Below, one piece after another: positions 44,200 to 56,352 of a stretch of DNA of 64,000 bases. The stretch spans positions 21,602,940 through 21,666,939 of the forward strand of contig NC_052621.1 in the NCBI RefSeq assembly GCF_016545825.1. Direction: 5' to 3'. The notes beneath the pieces are model-generated. The model made no database searches and was not told the DNA's origin. It worked only from the letters and a program-made list of their open reading frames with translations. The position numbers and the translations under genes were made by a program. The DNA is from Eucalyptus grandis. Its lineage: Eukaryota > Streptophyta > Magnoliopsida > Myrtales > Myrtaceae. Positions within the stretch are counted from its first letter, which is position 1; every line of letters starts with the position of its first letter.

Positions 44200-44675
44200 T
44201 GCATCATCATATCATACGTGTCATCATCATCATGGCATCATTATATCATACATTTCATCATCATCATGACATCACCACATCACACATGTCATTATCGTCA
44301 TGGCATCATTATATCATACATGTCATCATCATCATGACATCATCACATTACACATGTCATCGTGCCATATCATATATCATCATCATTATCATCATCATGT
44401 ATATCATCATGCGTGTCATGCCATGGGTGATCATCATTATTTCACATCACATATCATCATCATCATCCTCATCATCATGCATATCATCATGCATATCATA
44501 TATCATCATCATTATCATCATCATGCATATCATGCTTGTCATGCCATGGGTGATCATCATTATTTCACATCACATATCATCATCATCATCCTCATCATCA
44601 TGCATATCATCATGCATATCATATATCATCATCATTATCATCATCATGCATATCATCATGCATGTCATGCCATGG
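44200..44675 (-). repeat. CAT-rich VNTR, ~123-126 bp period, unit 4
   Basis: CATATATCATCATCATTATC starts at 44371, 44497 and 44620, giving periods of 126 and 123 nt. Looser CATCATCATGGCATCA repeats precede it. Long His/Ile/Met-rich frames here are an effect of the repeat and not genes. Confidence 0.85.
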
Positions 44676-44749
44676 GTTAATTTCCACTTTTAGCTTTCAA
44701 TTTGATCACCACATCACCCATTCCTCAAATCATCAATTTCATCATCCCC

Positions 44750-45050
44750 TCGGGCAAAGACCTCCGAGGCTTCCGGCATTCGGCCATCCCGGGCCACCGG
44801 GCATCCGCCCCCACATTCCGAGCATCTCGCATCCCAACCGGCATCACGAGGCATTCCCTTCGGGCGAAAACCTCCGACAGGGGCTTCCGGCATTTACACT
44901 CCCGGCCGGGCATCCCGCACCCCAATCCTCGGCATCGCGAGGCATTCCGCTTCGGGCGAAACCTCCGACAGGGCTTCCGGCACCCCCGTTCGGGCATCCT
45001 GAATCTCCCAGGGCCCTCCCGGCAATGCATCTCTATACATTCCGGGCATT
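44750..45050 (-). repeat. CpG-rich TCCGGGCAT repeat block, unit 4
   Basis: Repeated CTCCGAGGCTTCCGGCA and GGCATCCCGCA cores occupy the same place as in the sibling units. It lies between the VNTR and the long leader region. Confidence 0.7.
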
Positions 45051-45262
45051 ATCCTCCACCACAACCACCTCCTCACTTATCATTATCCACATTTACCATT
45101 ATCTTGATCTCAATTTAACATGGCATATGGCGTAACATCAAACAAGTCATACTTGGCATAGGATTCACACATGCATCACAATTCAATGTCATACATAAAC
45201 CAATATCTTATTATACATGCTACATGGTGTAATCATTTATGGAATTTATGGCCAATAAAATA

Positions 45263-45330
45263 ATCCATTTTATTTTATTTTATTTTATTTTATTTTATTT
45301 TATTTTATTTTATTTTTTATTTTTTATATA
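45263..45330. repeat. (ATTTT)n microsatellite
   Basis: About eleven uninterrupted TTTTA pentamers are followed by TTTTTTA variants. It is absent from the sibling units. Confidence 0.95.
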
Positions 45331-47067
45331 AATATTAAATTCAATAAAAATTCAAGCAATCATTAAACAAACCAATAGGATGACAATTTCATGCAAAATT
45401 CATGGCCAAATTGAATTTTACACAATCTCACCATTTTCACAAAACATCCTATGATTCTCGGATGAAACCAGAACGCACGGTTTTCGAAGAAATTCAATTA
45501 AAATATCCATATGGCCTCCAAAAATTATGAAATTTTACTGAGTTATAGCCAAGACATTTTCATACAACTGTCATGAAGAACTCCAAGCCAGATTCTTTTT
45601 ATATTATTTTATACAGTCTCACGAAGCTTCTGGATCCATTACCGCATCGTCCAGTGTATACTACTCCGAAATATTGAGTTTTAACCTACCTATTCTCTTC
45701 CGTTTTCTCTGAAATTTGGATATGTTATACATCAAGATGTTCTCTACAAGTTTTATGAAGAGATCTAAGTCAAATAACCAGATTATAGTCATCATATATG
45801 TCCATGAAGTCTCGGGTGTCTCGGAATACATCACCAGAATCACCGTCTTCAAGATCTAGTTGATTTACTAGTCTATTATTGTTAATTTCACTTAAAATTT
45901 TATTATGTTATATTTTAAGATGTCCCCTACAACTTTAATTAAGAAATCGAAGTGAGATTCTCAACACAAACCAACATGCAACCACAAATCCAACAAGAGG
46001 TCAGTAAAATCTTTCCAGATCTGGGGTCTCCGTAGGATGAGACTTTAACCCCTCAAATATCCATCATTTTCCACGAAATTTTAGTATGTTGTAGTAAAAG
46101 ATGTTAGATACAACTTTCATGAAGAAATCGAAGCCAAAATCGGACTCTAAACACACATACAAGCTCAAACAACATTCTGACTCACAGGGTACGAGCAAGA
46201 ACAGCCACACCATTCACACATAAATCGACCATGCTTCGGTTTTCTCACCTAACACCCAAGAATTTAACATGCAAGCATCATACACACATGCAAGAGAAGC
46301 TAGAGGACTCCCACTTGCCTCTAGACCGGTCGGTCGACGGCATAAGGCGGCGAATCACGGCGGCACACGGCGGACGGACGGCGGTTCCTCCTCCTCTCTC
46401 TCTCGGCCACTCTCTCTCCCTCTCTCTCGCACAACTCTCTCTCTCTCACTCTCTCTGTTTGGGCGAGCAATTAACCGGCCACTCTCCTCTCTCTGTTCCC
46501 TTTTATTTCCCTTAAATCCCATCATTAGCAATCATGAGATTGCCTCACCAATGGCCAATGCATGGCCTTCTTCTTGCCACTTGTTATAATACTTGCATGA
46601 TGGGCTTGGGCCTCCTCTTCTTGGGCCTTCTTTTGTGGCCGACGGCCACATCTCCTTGGGCCTAAATGAGCCGGCGACAGCCCCTCCATGGGTTCCTATT
46701 GGGCCGGCTATCTTGGCCCATTAAAATCCACTCTTGGGCTTAAGGCCCAATTAAATTTAAAATCCTAAATTTCACCTTTAAACACTTTCAATTCTTTTCT
46801 CTTTTTTTTATGGAATTAAAAAAAAATTAATTTCACATGGCCAAAGTCTTGTGACATTTTGTTTATTGAAATTTAATTTATAAAGTGCATGGCCAAGCAT
46901 AGATTATTATCATAATCTATCAAATTTAAATTCTCACAAAAATATGCACACATCATCTATTCTAAAAAAAAAACTAATGGCTAAAGCATAAACCTTAGGA
47001 AATTTTATCACCTAATTAAAGACTTTAACACACCTTATGGCTTGTCATTGAATTTTGGGATGCCACA

Positions 47068-47340
47068 GTATTCCCTTATACCAACAATATTTGTGAATAT
47101 GAAGCTTGCATCCTTGGTCTACAATTAGCCATCTATATGAAAGTCAGAAAGTTTCAAGTGTATGGTTATTTTGCACTCATCATCCTCCAAACGGGAGGTG
47201 AATGGCAAATGCGGGATGTAAAGTTGATTCCTTACCATGAATATCTCGAAGACTTGATCAAGGAATTTGACGAAATCTCTTTTGATTATCTATCGAGATC
47301 ACAAAATCAATTTGTTGATGCCCTGGAGACTTTATCTTAA
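47068..47340 (+). pseudogene. pol: Second (archaeal-type) RNase H, C-terminal part
   Basis: It continues the domain cut at 43375: TNNICEYEACILGLQLAI keeps the catalytic Glu region. The motif usually written VYGDSALII reads VYGYFALII, so a catalytic Asp is replaced by Tyr. It ends with FDYLSRSQNQFVDAL. Tat/Ogre elements are known for this second RNase H. Confidence 0.8.
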
Positions 47341-48690
47341 ATGTTACAAGCAACTGATGGTTTGAGCGTTGATCCTTTGCAAATCGACGTCTTTAAGAAG
47401 CCTGTTTATTGGTTGATGATAGAATAGGAACCTTATGGTCAACCTTGGTATTATGACATTATGAATTACCTTCGAGAAAACAAATTCCCCAAGGGAGTCA
47501 AGCCAATGATCGAAAATACTTGATGAAGTTGGCATCCAAATTCTTCCTCAGTGGAGGAGCCCTTATAAAAGGGCTTTCAATTTAGTTTTATTGAAGTGCA
47601 TGGATGCACAAGAAGCTGAACTTCTTATGAAAGAAATTCATGAAGGAAAGTGTGGCCCTCATATGAATGATCATCTCCTAGCAAGAAAAATCATGAGGCT
47701 CGGATACTATTGGTTGACTATGGAAGTCAATTGTATTCAACATGTGAGGTGGTATTACCACTGCCAAGTTTATGGAGACAAAATCAACGTTTCTCCTAAT
47801 GAACTACATCAAATGTCTGAATCCTAGTATTTTTCAGTGTGGGGCATCAATATCATCCGACCAATTAATCATAAAGTATCGAATGGACATTGTTTTATCT
47901 TAGTAACCATTGATTACTTCACTAAATCGATTGAAGCCAGTTCTTAGGCCCACATTACTACAAAAGGCGTGGCAAAGTTCATCCGTCGTGATATCATCGC
48001 TTGATATGGGGTTCTTGAAGCGATCATCACAGAAAATGGATCAAACTTGAATAACAATGTGGTGAATGAATTACTTGGAGAATTCCACATTCACCATTTG
48101 AATTATTCTCCTTACCGTCCACAAATGAATGGAGCGGTGGAAGTGGCAAAGAAGAATATCAAGAAGATTTTAGCCAAAATGGCAGAAAATTATCGTGATT
48201 GGTATGATCGGTTACCATATGTTTTGCTTGCTTACCAAACTTCAATTCGCACTTCAATTGGGGCAACACCATTCTCATTGGTTTATGGGATAAAGGCTGT
48301 GTTATCCGTAGAAGTGGAAATCCCTTCGCTGAGGGTACTTTCTCAAATCAAGCTCTTTGAAGCTGAATGGGTTCAACAAAGATTTGAACAACTTAATATA
48401 ATTGATGAAAAGAGGGTAAAAACCTTATGTCATGGACAAAGCTATCGAATAGAGTAGCTAGGTCGTTTAACCACAAGGTTAGGCCAAGACATTTCGAGAT
48501 CTACAATATTGTCTTGAGAAAGGTCTTACCTATCATACCAAATCCTCATGGGAAGTTTATTCCAAACTATGAAAGTCCATATATTGTAAGGAAAGTGCTA
48601 CCTGGTGGGGCACTGATCCTTGTAGAAATGGATGGTCAAGAATTGCCAAAACTTGTAAATGTTGATGCTATCAAGAAATATTATCCATGA
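47341..48690 (+). pseudogene. pol: Integrase of the Ogre-like element, catalytic residues lost
   Basis: An HHCC-type zinc-binding region (HEGKCGPHMN ... CIQHVRWYYHCQVYG, 47639-47776) is followed by the core. The expected WGMD motif reads WGIN (47841), the second catalytic Asp context reads TENGSN (48028), and the third Glu (AVEVAKKNIKKIL, 48138) is kept. Two of the three DDE residues are therefore changed. Stops occur at 47824, 47946, 48001 and 48454. The C-terminal tail (YESPYIVRKVLPGGAL) is recognisable and ends KYYP-TGA at 48690. The enzyme would insert element DNA; this copy cannot. Confidence 0.85.
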
Positions 48691-51369
48691 AAGGCCTTTG
48701 AGCTGCTTTTGGATTGAATTTGAGCCACTTTGGGATTGTTTGCATCATGCATCTCATGCATACATATTGCATCTACATGTTTGTTCATTTTGCAGGATCT
48801 CTGAAGAAGATTCTACTTGTCAATAAGAGATTGATCTCAGAAATGCAAAACTTTCAAAAATTGCCCATCTTCTTTAGAACTTAAAAGTGACCCTGTCCTT
48901 TGGAATGCCAAAAGAGTCAATTAGAACTCTAGAAGTGAACCCTTGTGCTGAGCAAAGCCTGTTCTGTCCACAAATTTTATTCAACCTCATTTTCAAAAAT
49001 CTCCTCAATAGGGTCAAGGGAACATGTCTTTTCAAACAAAATTTCATTACACTTTCATTCCCCAGGGAGTTTAATTTAACCAAAGTGTGCTTTGGAAAGC
49101 CCAAAAATGATTGTTAAATATGCTAAGTGGTAGTGCCTAAAATGATGAGAGGCAACCTCTTTGCCAAACACGTCCTTATAAACTCTTTGAGAAAATTGAG
49201 TGAAAAGAACCATGTCTTAGGGCATAGGGTTCATTCATAGTGAATACATGATTTGAGATGATAAAGGCATTTCATTTCTCAATCCTAAACACTATTGATA
49301 TCCCTTGCAAGCCACTTTGAGCCAAATAGGGAGCATTTCTAAAATAACCCTGTCAAAAACAACCCCACATTGGGGCAAAATAAAGGGTTTTGGTTGAAAA
49401 TTATGAAGTAAAAAATTAATAAAGATTTTATTACTTTCACTTGCATCAATCTTCTTATGCTAGCTTCAAGTGATTTCTTATTGAAGCTCGAAGCATCTCG
49501 AAGTGACGAAGAGCATTTCGTTCACTACCCCAAACACAATTATCCTTTACTTAGCCAATTTGAGCCTTATGCAATTCTTTCATATCCCAGGTGATGATTA
49601 TCTCTCCATTGGTCATGTTTGTAAATGCCACTCGAGAGTCCTAGATGCTCAAAAGAGATTAAAAATTAGGGGGCATAAAAAAATAGTGTACCTAGTAAAA
49701 GCAAGGCCAATGCTCATGAAAAAATGCAAAGAAAAGAAAAATTGCAAAGAAGAGCAAAATCAATGGTCATGCAAAAGACCATTTGTTGAAAAACAAAAGA
49801 AAAGCCTCACAAAAGCAAATGTGTATGGCGAGCAATGTCATTAGAATAGAGAGTGAAGCTCTCATGTCCCAAGCCAAATGGTCAAAAGGACTCTCGAGAT
49901 AGGTTAAATTTCAAGAGTCAAATTTCCGAAAAGTCGTGTGATGGTAATGATGTCAAAATAATCACTTTTAACCCTTCGATATCTGAAATTTTTCAATCCT
50001 TTTTAAGCCTCACACGAACAAACATTATAACCCTTATCCGAAGTCTCTTTCAATTGGAATGGTTCGAGTTAAAATGAGAGTATCACACAAGAGCTATTGC
50101 TAGAAGGAGTGGAAGTAATCATATCTTATCTTATCTTCGAGATTCTTGACTTTTAAACTCCGATAAAGATATTGATTGAATATTCATTTCTTGGCCTCAA
50201 AGTGCATACCCTTTGTGTAAGCCCATAACCAAGCCATCATTACTGTCATTTCAAAATACCTTTTGATCAATTGATTGTGCTCACTGTGAATGTTTCCAAA
50301 AGCCTTAGACATAGGTTGAGTAAGACCTCTCCAGTGAGATTTAAACAGTTTTCCCACATCAATGGTTGGGAATAAAAGCCTTTTTGGAGAGCCAGTGTAA
50401 AAAACCTCTTTTGATTAGGATATTTCCACTTTGCATATTTGATTTGACCCTTAGGTGGTTAATCAAATCTCATTTTGTTAAAATCCTCTCCGAAGAAATT
50501 TGACAATCGACATCATTTCACAAGATTGACTCTCGAGCAATCTTGAAACCCTTTTTCAAAATATGTGTTCCTTAGTGAAACCCTTGCTTTTGGCTTTTGG
50601 TCATCCTAAACCATACCATTGTTTTCGGTTTTTGGACATCCTAAATCATAACCCTTGCTTTTGATTTTTGGTTACCCTAAACCATACCCCTTGTCTTAGG
50701 TTCTAGATTATCCTTAAATCTTGTCTTTAGATTCTAGGTTATCAATAAACCTTGTCTCTTAAGGTTCTAGGTTATCCTTAAACCTTGTCTCTTAGGTTCT
50801 AGGTTATCCTTAAACCTTACCTTTATCCATAAACCTTGTCTCTTTGGGTTCTAGGTTATCCTTAAACCTTGTATCTTAAGTTCTAGGTTATCCTTAAACC
50901 TTGTCTTTAGGTTCTAGGTTATTCATAAACATTGTCTTTAAGTTCTAGGTTATCCTTAAATCTTATCTCTTAGATTCTAGATTATCCATCAACCTTGTCT
51001 TTAGATTATAGGTTATCCTTAAATCTAGTCTTTAGGTTCTAGGTCATCCTTAAACCTTGTCGTTAGGTTCTAGGTAATCTTTAAACCTTGTCTTTAGGTT
51101 AGCGGTTATCCTTAAACCATTCCTTTTTCATTTAGTGATTTCATTTCCTTCATTCCATTCCTTAAGAGAGAAAGAGAGACAGAGTAAATAAACCCCAACA
51201 AGAGTTTAGATATCTCGATGGGTAAAGATAAGTGTTCAGTATGTCCCTAACCAAATATCGATTCTTTTGTCATTTTCTATTTGCAAAATGGAGTCGACTA
51301 AAAATTAAAAGTACCGATTTTTCTTTGGGTGGAACCTCTTCAAACTCCCACTCAAAGATGGGTAGTTAT
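48691..51369 (+). other. 3' untranslated region of the Ogre-like element
   Basis: This is 2.7 kb between integrase and 3' LTR with no credible gene (frames at 48887, 49503 and 49853 are short and lack family features). It holds a tandem array (50560-51120). It ends ...AAAGATGGGTAGTTAT before TGATACC, a weak polypurine tract. Confidence 0.65.
50560..51120 (+). repeat. ~31-bp tandem array (about 14-17 units)
   Basis: The unit is about AAACCTTGTCTTTAGGTTCT plus AGGTTATCCTT. The first three units (50575-50700) are a longer variant with GCTTTTGG. Units vary by indel and substitution, with some homogenised neighbours. Such arrays in the 3' region of long gypsy elements are a known source of satellites. 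Confidence 0.9.
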
Positions 51370-54219
51370 TGATACCTGATTTTTAGTCGACACATCATTA
51401 AAAGCTAAAAAATTGATATTTTGGTTTTTGATATAACGGAGCCCCATCTTTCGATCAAAAAGTGCCGTTTTCATTTCTTTCTTTTGCATTGTCATTTTTA
51501 AGCAATTTCTAGCTCATTTTCAAGAAAATGCCGAAAAGTCAAACGGTTGACTTTCAAATTGCTTTTTGGTGACTTTATGGTTAACCTTTTGACCAAAAAT
51601 CAATCCCGAGTCAAAAATTGACTTTTCACTTAAACATTTCATTTAGCTTTAATTTCACTTTTTCAAATCAATTTCTTGAAAATTCAAAATTTTGACAAAA
51701 AAATTGACCTTTACGAAAAGTCAACGAAATGGTTGATTTTTTGTCAAACCTTTAACCCAAAAAATAAAAAAAATAAAAAATGCACAAATACATTTTTTTT
51801 AATACCAATTTGACTTTTGTGTCAAAAATTTTGCAAAATTTGATTAAGAACCTTGATTTCTGAATTTTTCAGTTTTAGGTTCTAAACCGACCAAAAATAA
51901 AATTATTTTTATTCTAGTCATAATTAGATATAGTTCCTTCTTTGACATTTGGTTTAGGGACTATCTGAAATCTGTTTGAGTATTCAATTTTGCGATTTAT
52001 CGAGTCAAAATATGAATTGTCGTTTTAAGCTCTAAGTAGGGGACCAAAATCGATCATTCATAACTTACAAACATATGATTGCTTCTCACTCATTTCCTTA
52101 AGATAAGTCCAAATTCGAGATTAATTTTATGAAATTCACACAAGAACTCATCAATTTGAAGAATTTTATCCTTCCAAGTATTAGAAAATCAAGTAATTAA
52201 GCTTCAATCAACAAAATTCGAATTCACCCATTCATGGTTATGGTTTAATCCCATGAATCTAGGTCCAATTTTAATATTAGGCTTAGATTCATTTTTTATC
52301 TAAGTTCGAGCACTTCAATTCAAGGTCAATTTAAATATGATAAGTGATCTTACATATGGGTAGCTCATTAGATAGGGCAATTGTGACACTAATTGAGTTC
52401 AATTTTAGTTAATTTGCAAGTTTGTCCATTGACTTGCAAATTTTACCATTTAGTTAGGCCCAATTCAAAGCACCCATGGTTTTGACTCATTTTTTTTCCA
52501 CAATAATCATTCAATTGAGTCAATAAAAGACCCATAGATCACGTCATAAGGTTTGATTAGCTTAATTGTATCTTAATTGGTCAATTTCTTCATAAAAATG
52601 ATCAAATTCTTTTTCAATTTGGCCATTTAGGGGCCAATTGCATTAATTTTTTACCCACAAGGGTCCCAAGCGGACAAAATAGTAGGAACCGGACCAAACC
52701 GGTCAAGAACATATCAAAATCCGGCCGAATCGGACCAAACCGGTCCAGCCGATCTAATCGGCCGCCGGCGGGATTGGCCGGTTCAGGCCCTTGCCAGCCA
52801 GTTCTTGGCCTCCGGCCATCGGTTCTAGAACCCTCTCAATCCCAATTTCACTTATACACCTTCATTTTCCCAAAATTTTACAAATTGGTCCTTGAATTTC
52901 GTCAAATTGCAAATTAACCCCTAATTAGACATTTTGACTCAATTCCCGATTTTGGCTTGGTTTTTTGCAAATCAAATCCATTCGATCAATTACCCGACAC
53001 CTCGAGATCATGATGGAGCCTTCAAAATGGATTTTTGACCATTGGATCGAGATTTTGACCGTCATGTCGAACCAACAGCCAAAATCACTTAATGTGAGGA
53101 GTATATAAATGAAATCTCTTCTATTTTTAGCAATGGGGCTTTATTCGGCACAAAAATTCCTCTCTTCAGGCCCCTCTCTCTCTTTTCTCCCCCTAAACCC
53201 CCATCCAAACAGGTCTCTCTCTCTCTCTCTCTCTCTAAGTTTCGGTTCATATCTTGGACCGGTTTCGTTCTAGGCTCGAACCGGCGATCATCAGAGCTCC
53301 CAAGCATCCAAGTTGCTGATGATCTGCAATAGCAAAGGTCTTTGACCTTGCTGTGGACAGAGGAGATTAGATCGGTGGCTGAATCTTCACTGGTGGCCCG
53401 ATCTTTGCCGGCAAGTTAAGGCCGGTCCATTTTGGACCGATTCTTCCTCTCTTTTTTTCCTTTAGCCGGTAGTTTGATTGATCCCGATCCAAGCCGTAGT
53501 GACCTAATCTACATTCTTGGAGTTCCAATCGTGATCCAGCGGCTTGATTTGATTGATCGGGATAGAAATTGACGAAAATTGCGACGAAAATATTGATTCA
53601 AAACTTGAATCCGATGAAATGAGATCGAGTTAGTCGATCGGGGCTAGGATTCAAGACTATGAAATTTTACATGCTTAAGATCAATGAATATGAATGCTGC
53701 AATGATTTGTTGATGATTTGAATAATGATTGTGTTTTTAAGCCTAATCTGTGATTTTCGTAGGTCTGTACATAGGTCACTGTTTTGGCCAAAACGAGGTT
53801 CAAAACGACCTCGTTTCAGCTCGAGTCCTCTTAGAATTAGATAATAGACATCCCAAGCTTCGAAATGATAGGTCGTACACCCTAATCGAGCATTGTTTGA
53901 CCCTAAAAAGAATACCTCCAAAGATTAATGATTCTGCAGTAGTTTATGTTTTTTTGGGTTCTGATTCTGTTCCGCCTTCTGACTTTGTTCTTTTTACTGA
54001 CTTCCGTGATCATTTTTTGAAAAATTATCTTCATGAGTTTTGTTCCAAATTGTCTAATACATCTTCTGTAATTTTTCATGATTTTTGGATGTGTTCAACT
54101 AGGTCAAATCTACTCAGATCAAAACCTAGGTCAATCTATTCCGTATTGATCTCTGATTTTTCTATTTTTGTCATGATTTTTTTGTTGAGGTTTGGAACAA
54201 CTTTCCTTCATGAAATTTT
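51370..54219 (+). repeat. 3' LTR of the Ogre-like element, truncated
   Basis: It aligns with 25047-25272 plus 28984-31597 and lacks the nested unit, so it marks the empty site. A ~45-nt stretch at 52383-52430 differs by indel from the 5' LTR. The alignment ends abruptly at CATGAAATTTTC (54219); the remaining ~3.5 kb of LTR is missing and no TSD matching ACTAT is found. Confidence 0.85.
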
Positions 54220-54835
54220 CATTAGGGAGGTGGGATAAATGTGGATAGAATTTATAATATCTATAATCGAAAAGTATTTTCTCAAATAACAAACTTCTTA
54301 AATTAACAAATTTAAAATTATATTTCAATATAAATAATATTTGAATTCTAATATAAGGAATTCAAAATAACACAAAAAAAATTATTTTTTAAATTTAATC
54401 TTATTTTATTTATAAATTTGAATTTAATTCTATCTTATAATATAAATTGAATATATATTTATTACATATTTAAGGTGTTTTAGTATTTTAAGTATATTAG
54501 TATAGTTTTCTATTTGATAAAATTTTATTAAAGAATGATGGAAGGGGAAGAAAGAAATAAAAAAATTAATTAATTAAAAAGGAAAGGAAAATAAAATAAA
54601 AAAGCAAATAAATATAAAGTTGCTCACAAGAGATTTTTATCATCTCTGTTTATAAAATTTGTGATTCATTTATATTGATATGTCATTTATACCAAACAAT
54701 ATATATGATGTGATGAATATATTTGATTTTATTAGTATAATCATCAAATAGTAGATAAGACATAACAAAGTTCCTAGATTTCATATCATATCATATTCGG
54801 TCATATCTAATTAAAAGTCCAAATGACTAGACATA
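54220..54835 (-). mobile_element. AT-rich non-autonomous element, copy 1
   Basis: The reverse complement of about 54430-54800 aligns with 61860-62200. The ends (GGGATAAATGTGGATA on the left; a similar reversed sequence on the right) look like short terminal inverted repeats. It abuts the broken end of the Ogre 3' LTR. It is non-coding. Confidence 0.45.
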
Positions 54836-54861
54836 GAGAACTAAATCTAAAACTTTTGGAA

Positions 54862-56352
54862 AAGTACACTATAAGTTCCAAAACTTGACATAGGCAGACA
54901 CTTAAGTACCAAAACTTCCAAAATGTACACTTAAGTGCCACTTTAAAAAAAAAAAAAATTGGAACACTTAGGACCTATTTGGTAAAAATTGTTTCTGTTT
55001 CCGGAAACAACTATTTCTTTTTTTTGTTTCAAGAAACGAAAGAAGAATAGAAACGTGTTTAGTAAAATTTTTGTCATTGGGAACAAAAAACTTATTTTTT
55101 TTTGTTCCTTGGAATAAATTTGGAACAGAAATAAGAAGTAGAAAAAAGTAATTTCTTGTTCCCAAGAATAATCTTTTCTTTTCTCTTCTTTTTCTTCTCT
55201 TTTCTCTTATCCTCTTTCCTCTCCTTCTTCTTTCTTTTGGCCGGTCGTTGATCTTGACCATGGCCGGCAATCGACCAACGAGGGCCGGCGATCTTGTTGG
55301 AGCGTCATCAGCCCTCGGTGACACCGAGCCATGGTGAGGCTCGGCCTCACCTTGGCTGGGCGAGCTGGAGCTGGCCCAGATCGAGCGAGGCCGAGCTTTG
55401 CTGGTGGCTAGGCAAGCCTCTAGTGAGCTCGTTGACCCTCCCGGCTGATCGCGCCTACCGCCTTGACGGGCAACCGGCCACAAAGGAGGAAGAATGAGAG
55501 AAAAGAAAAAAAAAAAAAAAAGAAAAAATATTAAAAAATTAAAATAAACAACAAAATTATACAATTCTACTAAACGTATTTTTTTCCTAACAATAGAAAT
55601 TTTGTGCGATTACCAAGCGAGTTCTTATGGTTATAAATTGTTTTTTTTTTTTTTTTTTTGTGAAAGTAAGAAATTATACTCGAAAGTGTTCCTAGGAACA
55701 GAAATAAAAAAAAAAAAAATCATTTCTAATAGGAAATTGTTTACAGGAACAAAATCGTTATCGAACGCTCCCTTAAGTGCCAGTGCTAGCAAGGGTAGCC
55801 AAAATCAAACATGATTTATTTTAATAATATAAGTTATCTCACGTGGTTCACCTGGAATGCTTACTCAATAATAAACATGCAAAACGACGTCATTTTATCC
55901 TTAAATTTATTAATTTATTATTAATTAAAAACAAATAAATAAACTAAATTATTTAAAAATAAAAAGGAAGGGGGATAACAATAGGTACGGCGAGGGCCTC
56001 CATAGCCCTTGTCACCGCCACCCCACCATCGCCGAAAAGGGCCAATGACGATGAGGCGAGAGTTGGCCAGGGTCATCGGCCCTGGGCTGTGGCCAACGAT
56101 ATAATTTTGTTTTTTTAATCTATTTTTAATTAATATTTATATCAAAAATTAATTTTGGGGGCTTATAGTGCCATGTGAACAATTTTTAAGAAAAAATTTA
56201 AAAGTTGTCGGAAAATACCATGTTAGCTATTTGGCCAGAATTTATTGTCATTGACACTTAAGTGTTCCATTTTTTATCTGATTTTGGCACTTAAATGTAC
56301 CTTACTTAAATATACATTTTGGAACTTTTAGCACTTAAGTGTCTCCACCCTT
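54862..56352. mobile_element. TIR element with CACTTAAGTG-rich arms and GC-rich core
   Basis: The left arm (54862-54970 and 55773-55800) is the inverse of the right arm (56225-56352). Both are built on ACACTTAAGTGCCAAAA and TTCCAAAATGTA. The centre (55980-56095) is an isolated GC-rich island in an AT-rich surround. It is interrupted at a TTA by the element at 54971-55772. The class is uncertain (MITE-like or Mutator-like); it has no coding capacity. Confidence 0.6.
54971..55772. mobile_element. Harbinger/Tourist-like MITE nested in the TIR element
   Basis: The left terminus is GGACCTATTTGGTAAAAATT and the right terminus, reversed, is GGGAGCGTTCGATAACGATT. A 3-bp TTA duplication (54968-54970, 55773-55775) and GG ends fit PIF/Harbinger. 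The host arm reads through cleanly once it is removed. A GC-rich core (55240-55490) sits between poly-T/CT and poly-A/GA tracts. Open frames across it (for example 54968-55564 minus) are compositional. Confidence 0.65.

Larger units (their letters stand above)
43376..47067 (-). mobile_element. LTR-type unit 4 (solo-LTR-like, 3.69 kb)
   Basis: On the plus strand it reads TGTGGCACCCCGAACC to GGGATGCCACA, with perfect TSD GTATT at 43371-43375 and 47068-47072. Excising it restores the RNase H frame exactly. The minus strand repeats the unit-2 plan: leader (46310-46510) with GC-type donor, ~190-bp repeats (45570-46200), CpG-rich block (44750-45050), CAT-rich VNTR, donor, decayed acceptor, ORF and AATAAA. 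It also holds an (ATTTT)n microsatellite. Confidence 0.9.
25047..54219 (+). mobile_element. Giant Ogre/Tat-lineage gypsy retrotransposon with two nested inserts
   Basis: The parts are a 5' LTR (25047-35124), PBS (35128), DUF7745-like ORF1, gag, protease, RT-RNase H, second RNase H, integrase, a long 3' region with tandem repeats, and a truncated 3' LTR (51370-54219). The span is 29.2 kb, or ~21.8 kb without the nested LTR-type units at 25273-28983 and 43376-47067. An ORF upstream of gag, a second RNase H and very long LTRs are hallmarks of the Ogre branch of Tat. The LTRs differ at roughly 15% of positions in one ~175-nt stretch compared by eye, mostly transitions. All coding parts carry stops or frameshifts, so it is non-autonomous. 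Confidence 0.85.

Noticed and set aside
44070..44693. Long His/Ile/Met-rich open frames, 207 and 126 codons
   Set aside because: They are produced by the CATCAT-type VNTR; three frames are open through the same repeat and no start, domain or codon pattern supports them.
50560..51120. Telomere-like repeat, because of TTTAGG words
   Set aside because: The period is ~31 bp and the TTTAGGG heptamer is not tandemly repeated.
54968..55564. 198-codon minus-strand frame in the nested MITE
   Set aside because: Poly-Phe and poly-Arg/Lys stretches come from the pyrimidine/purine tracts around the GC island; no domain.
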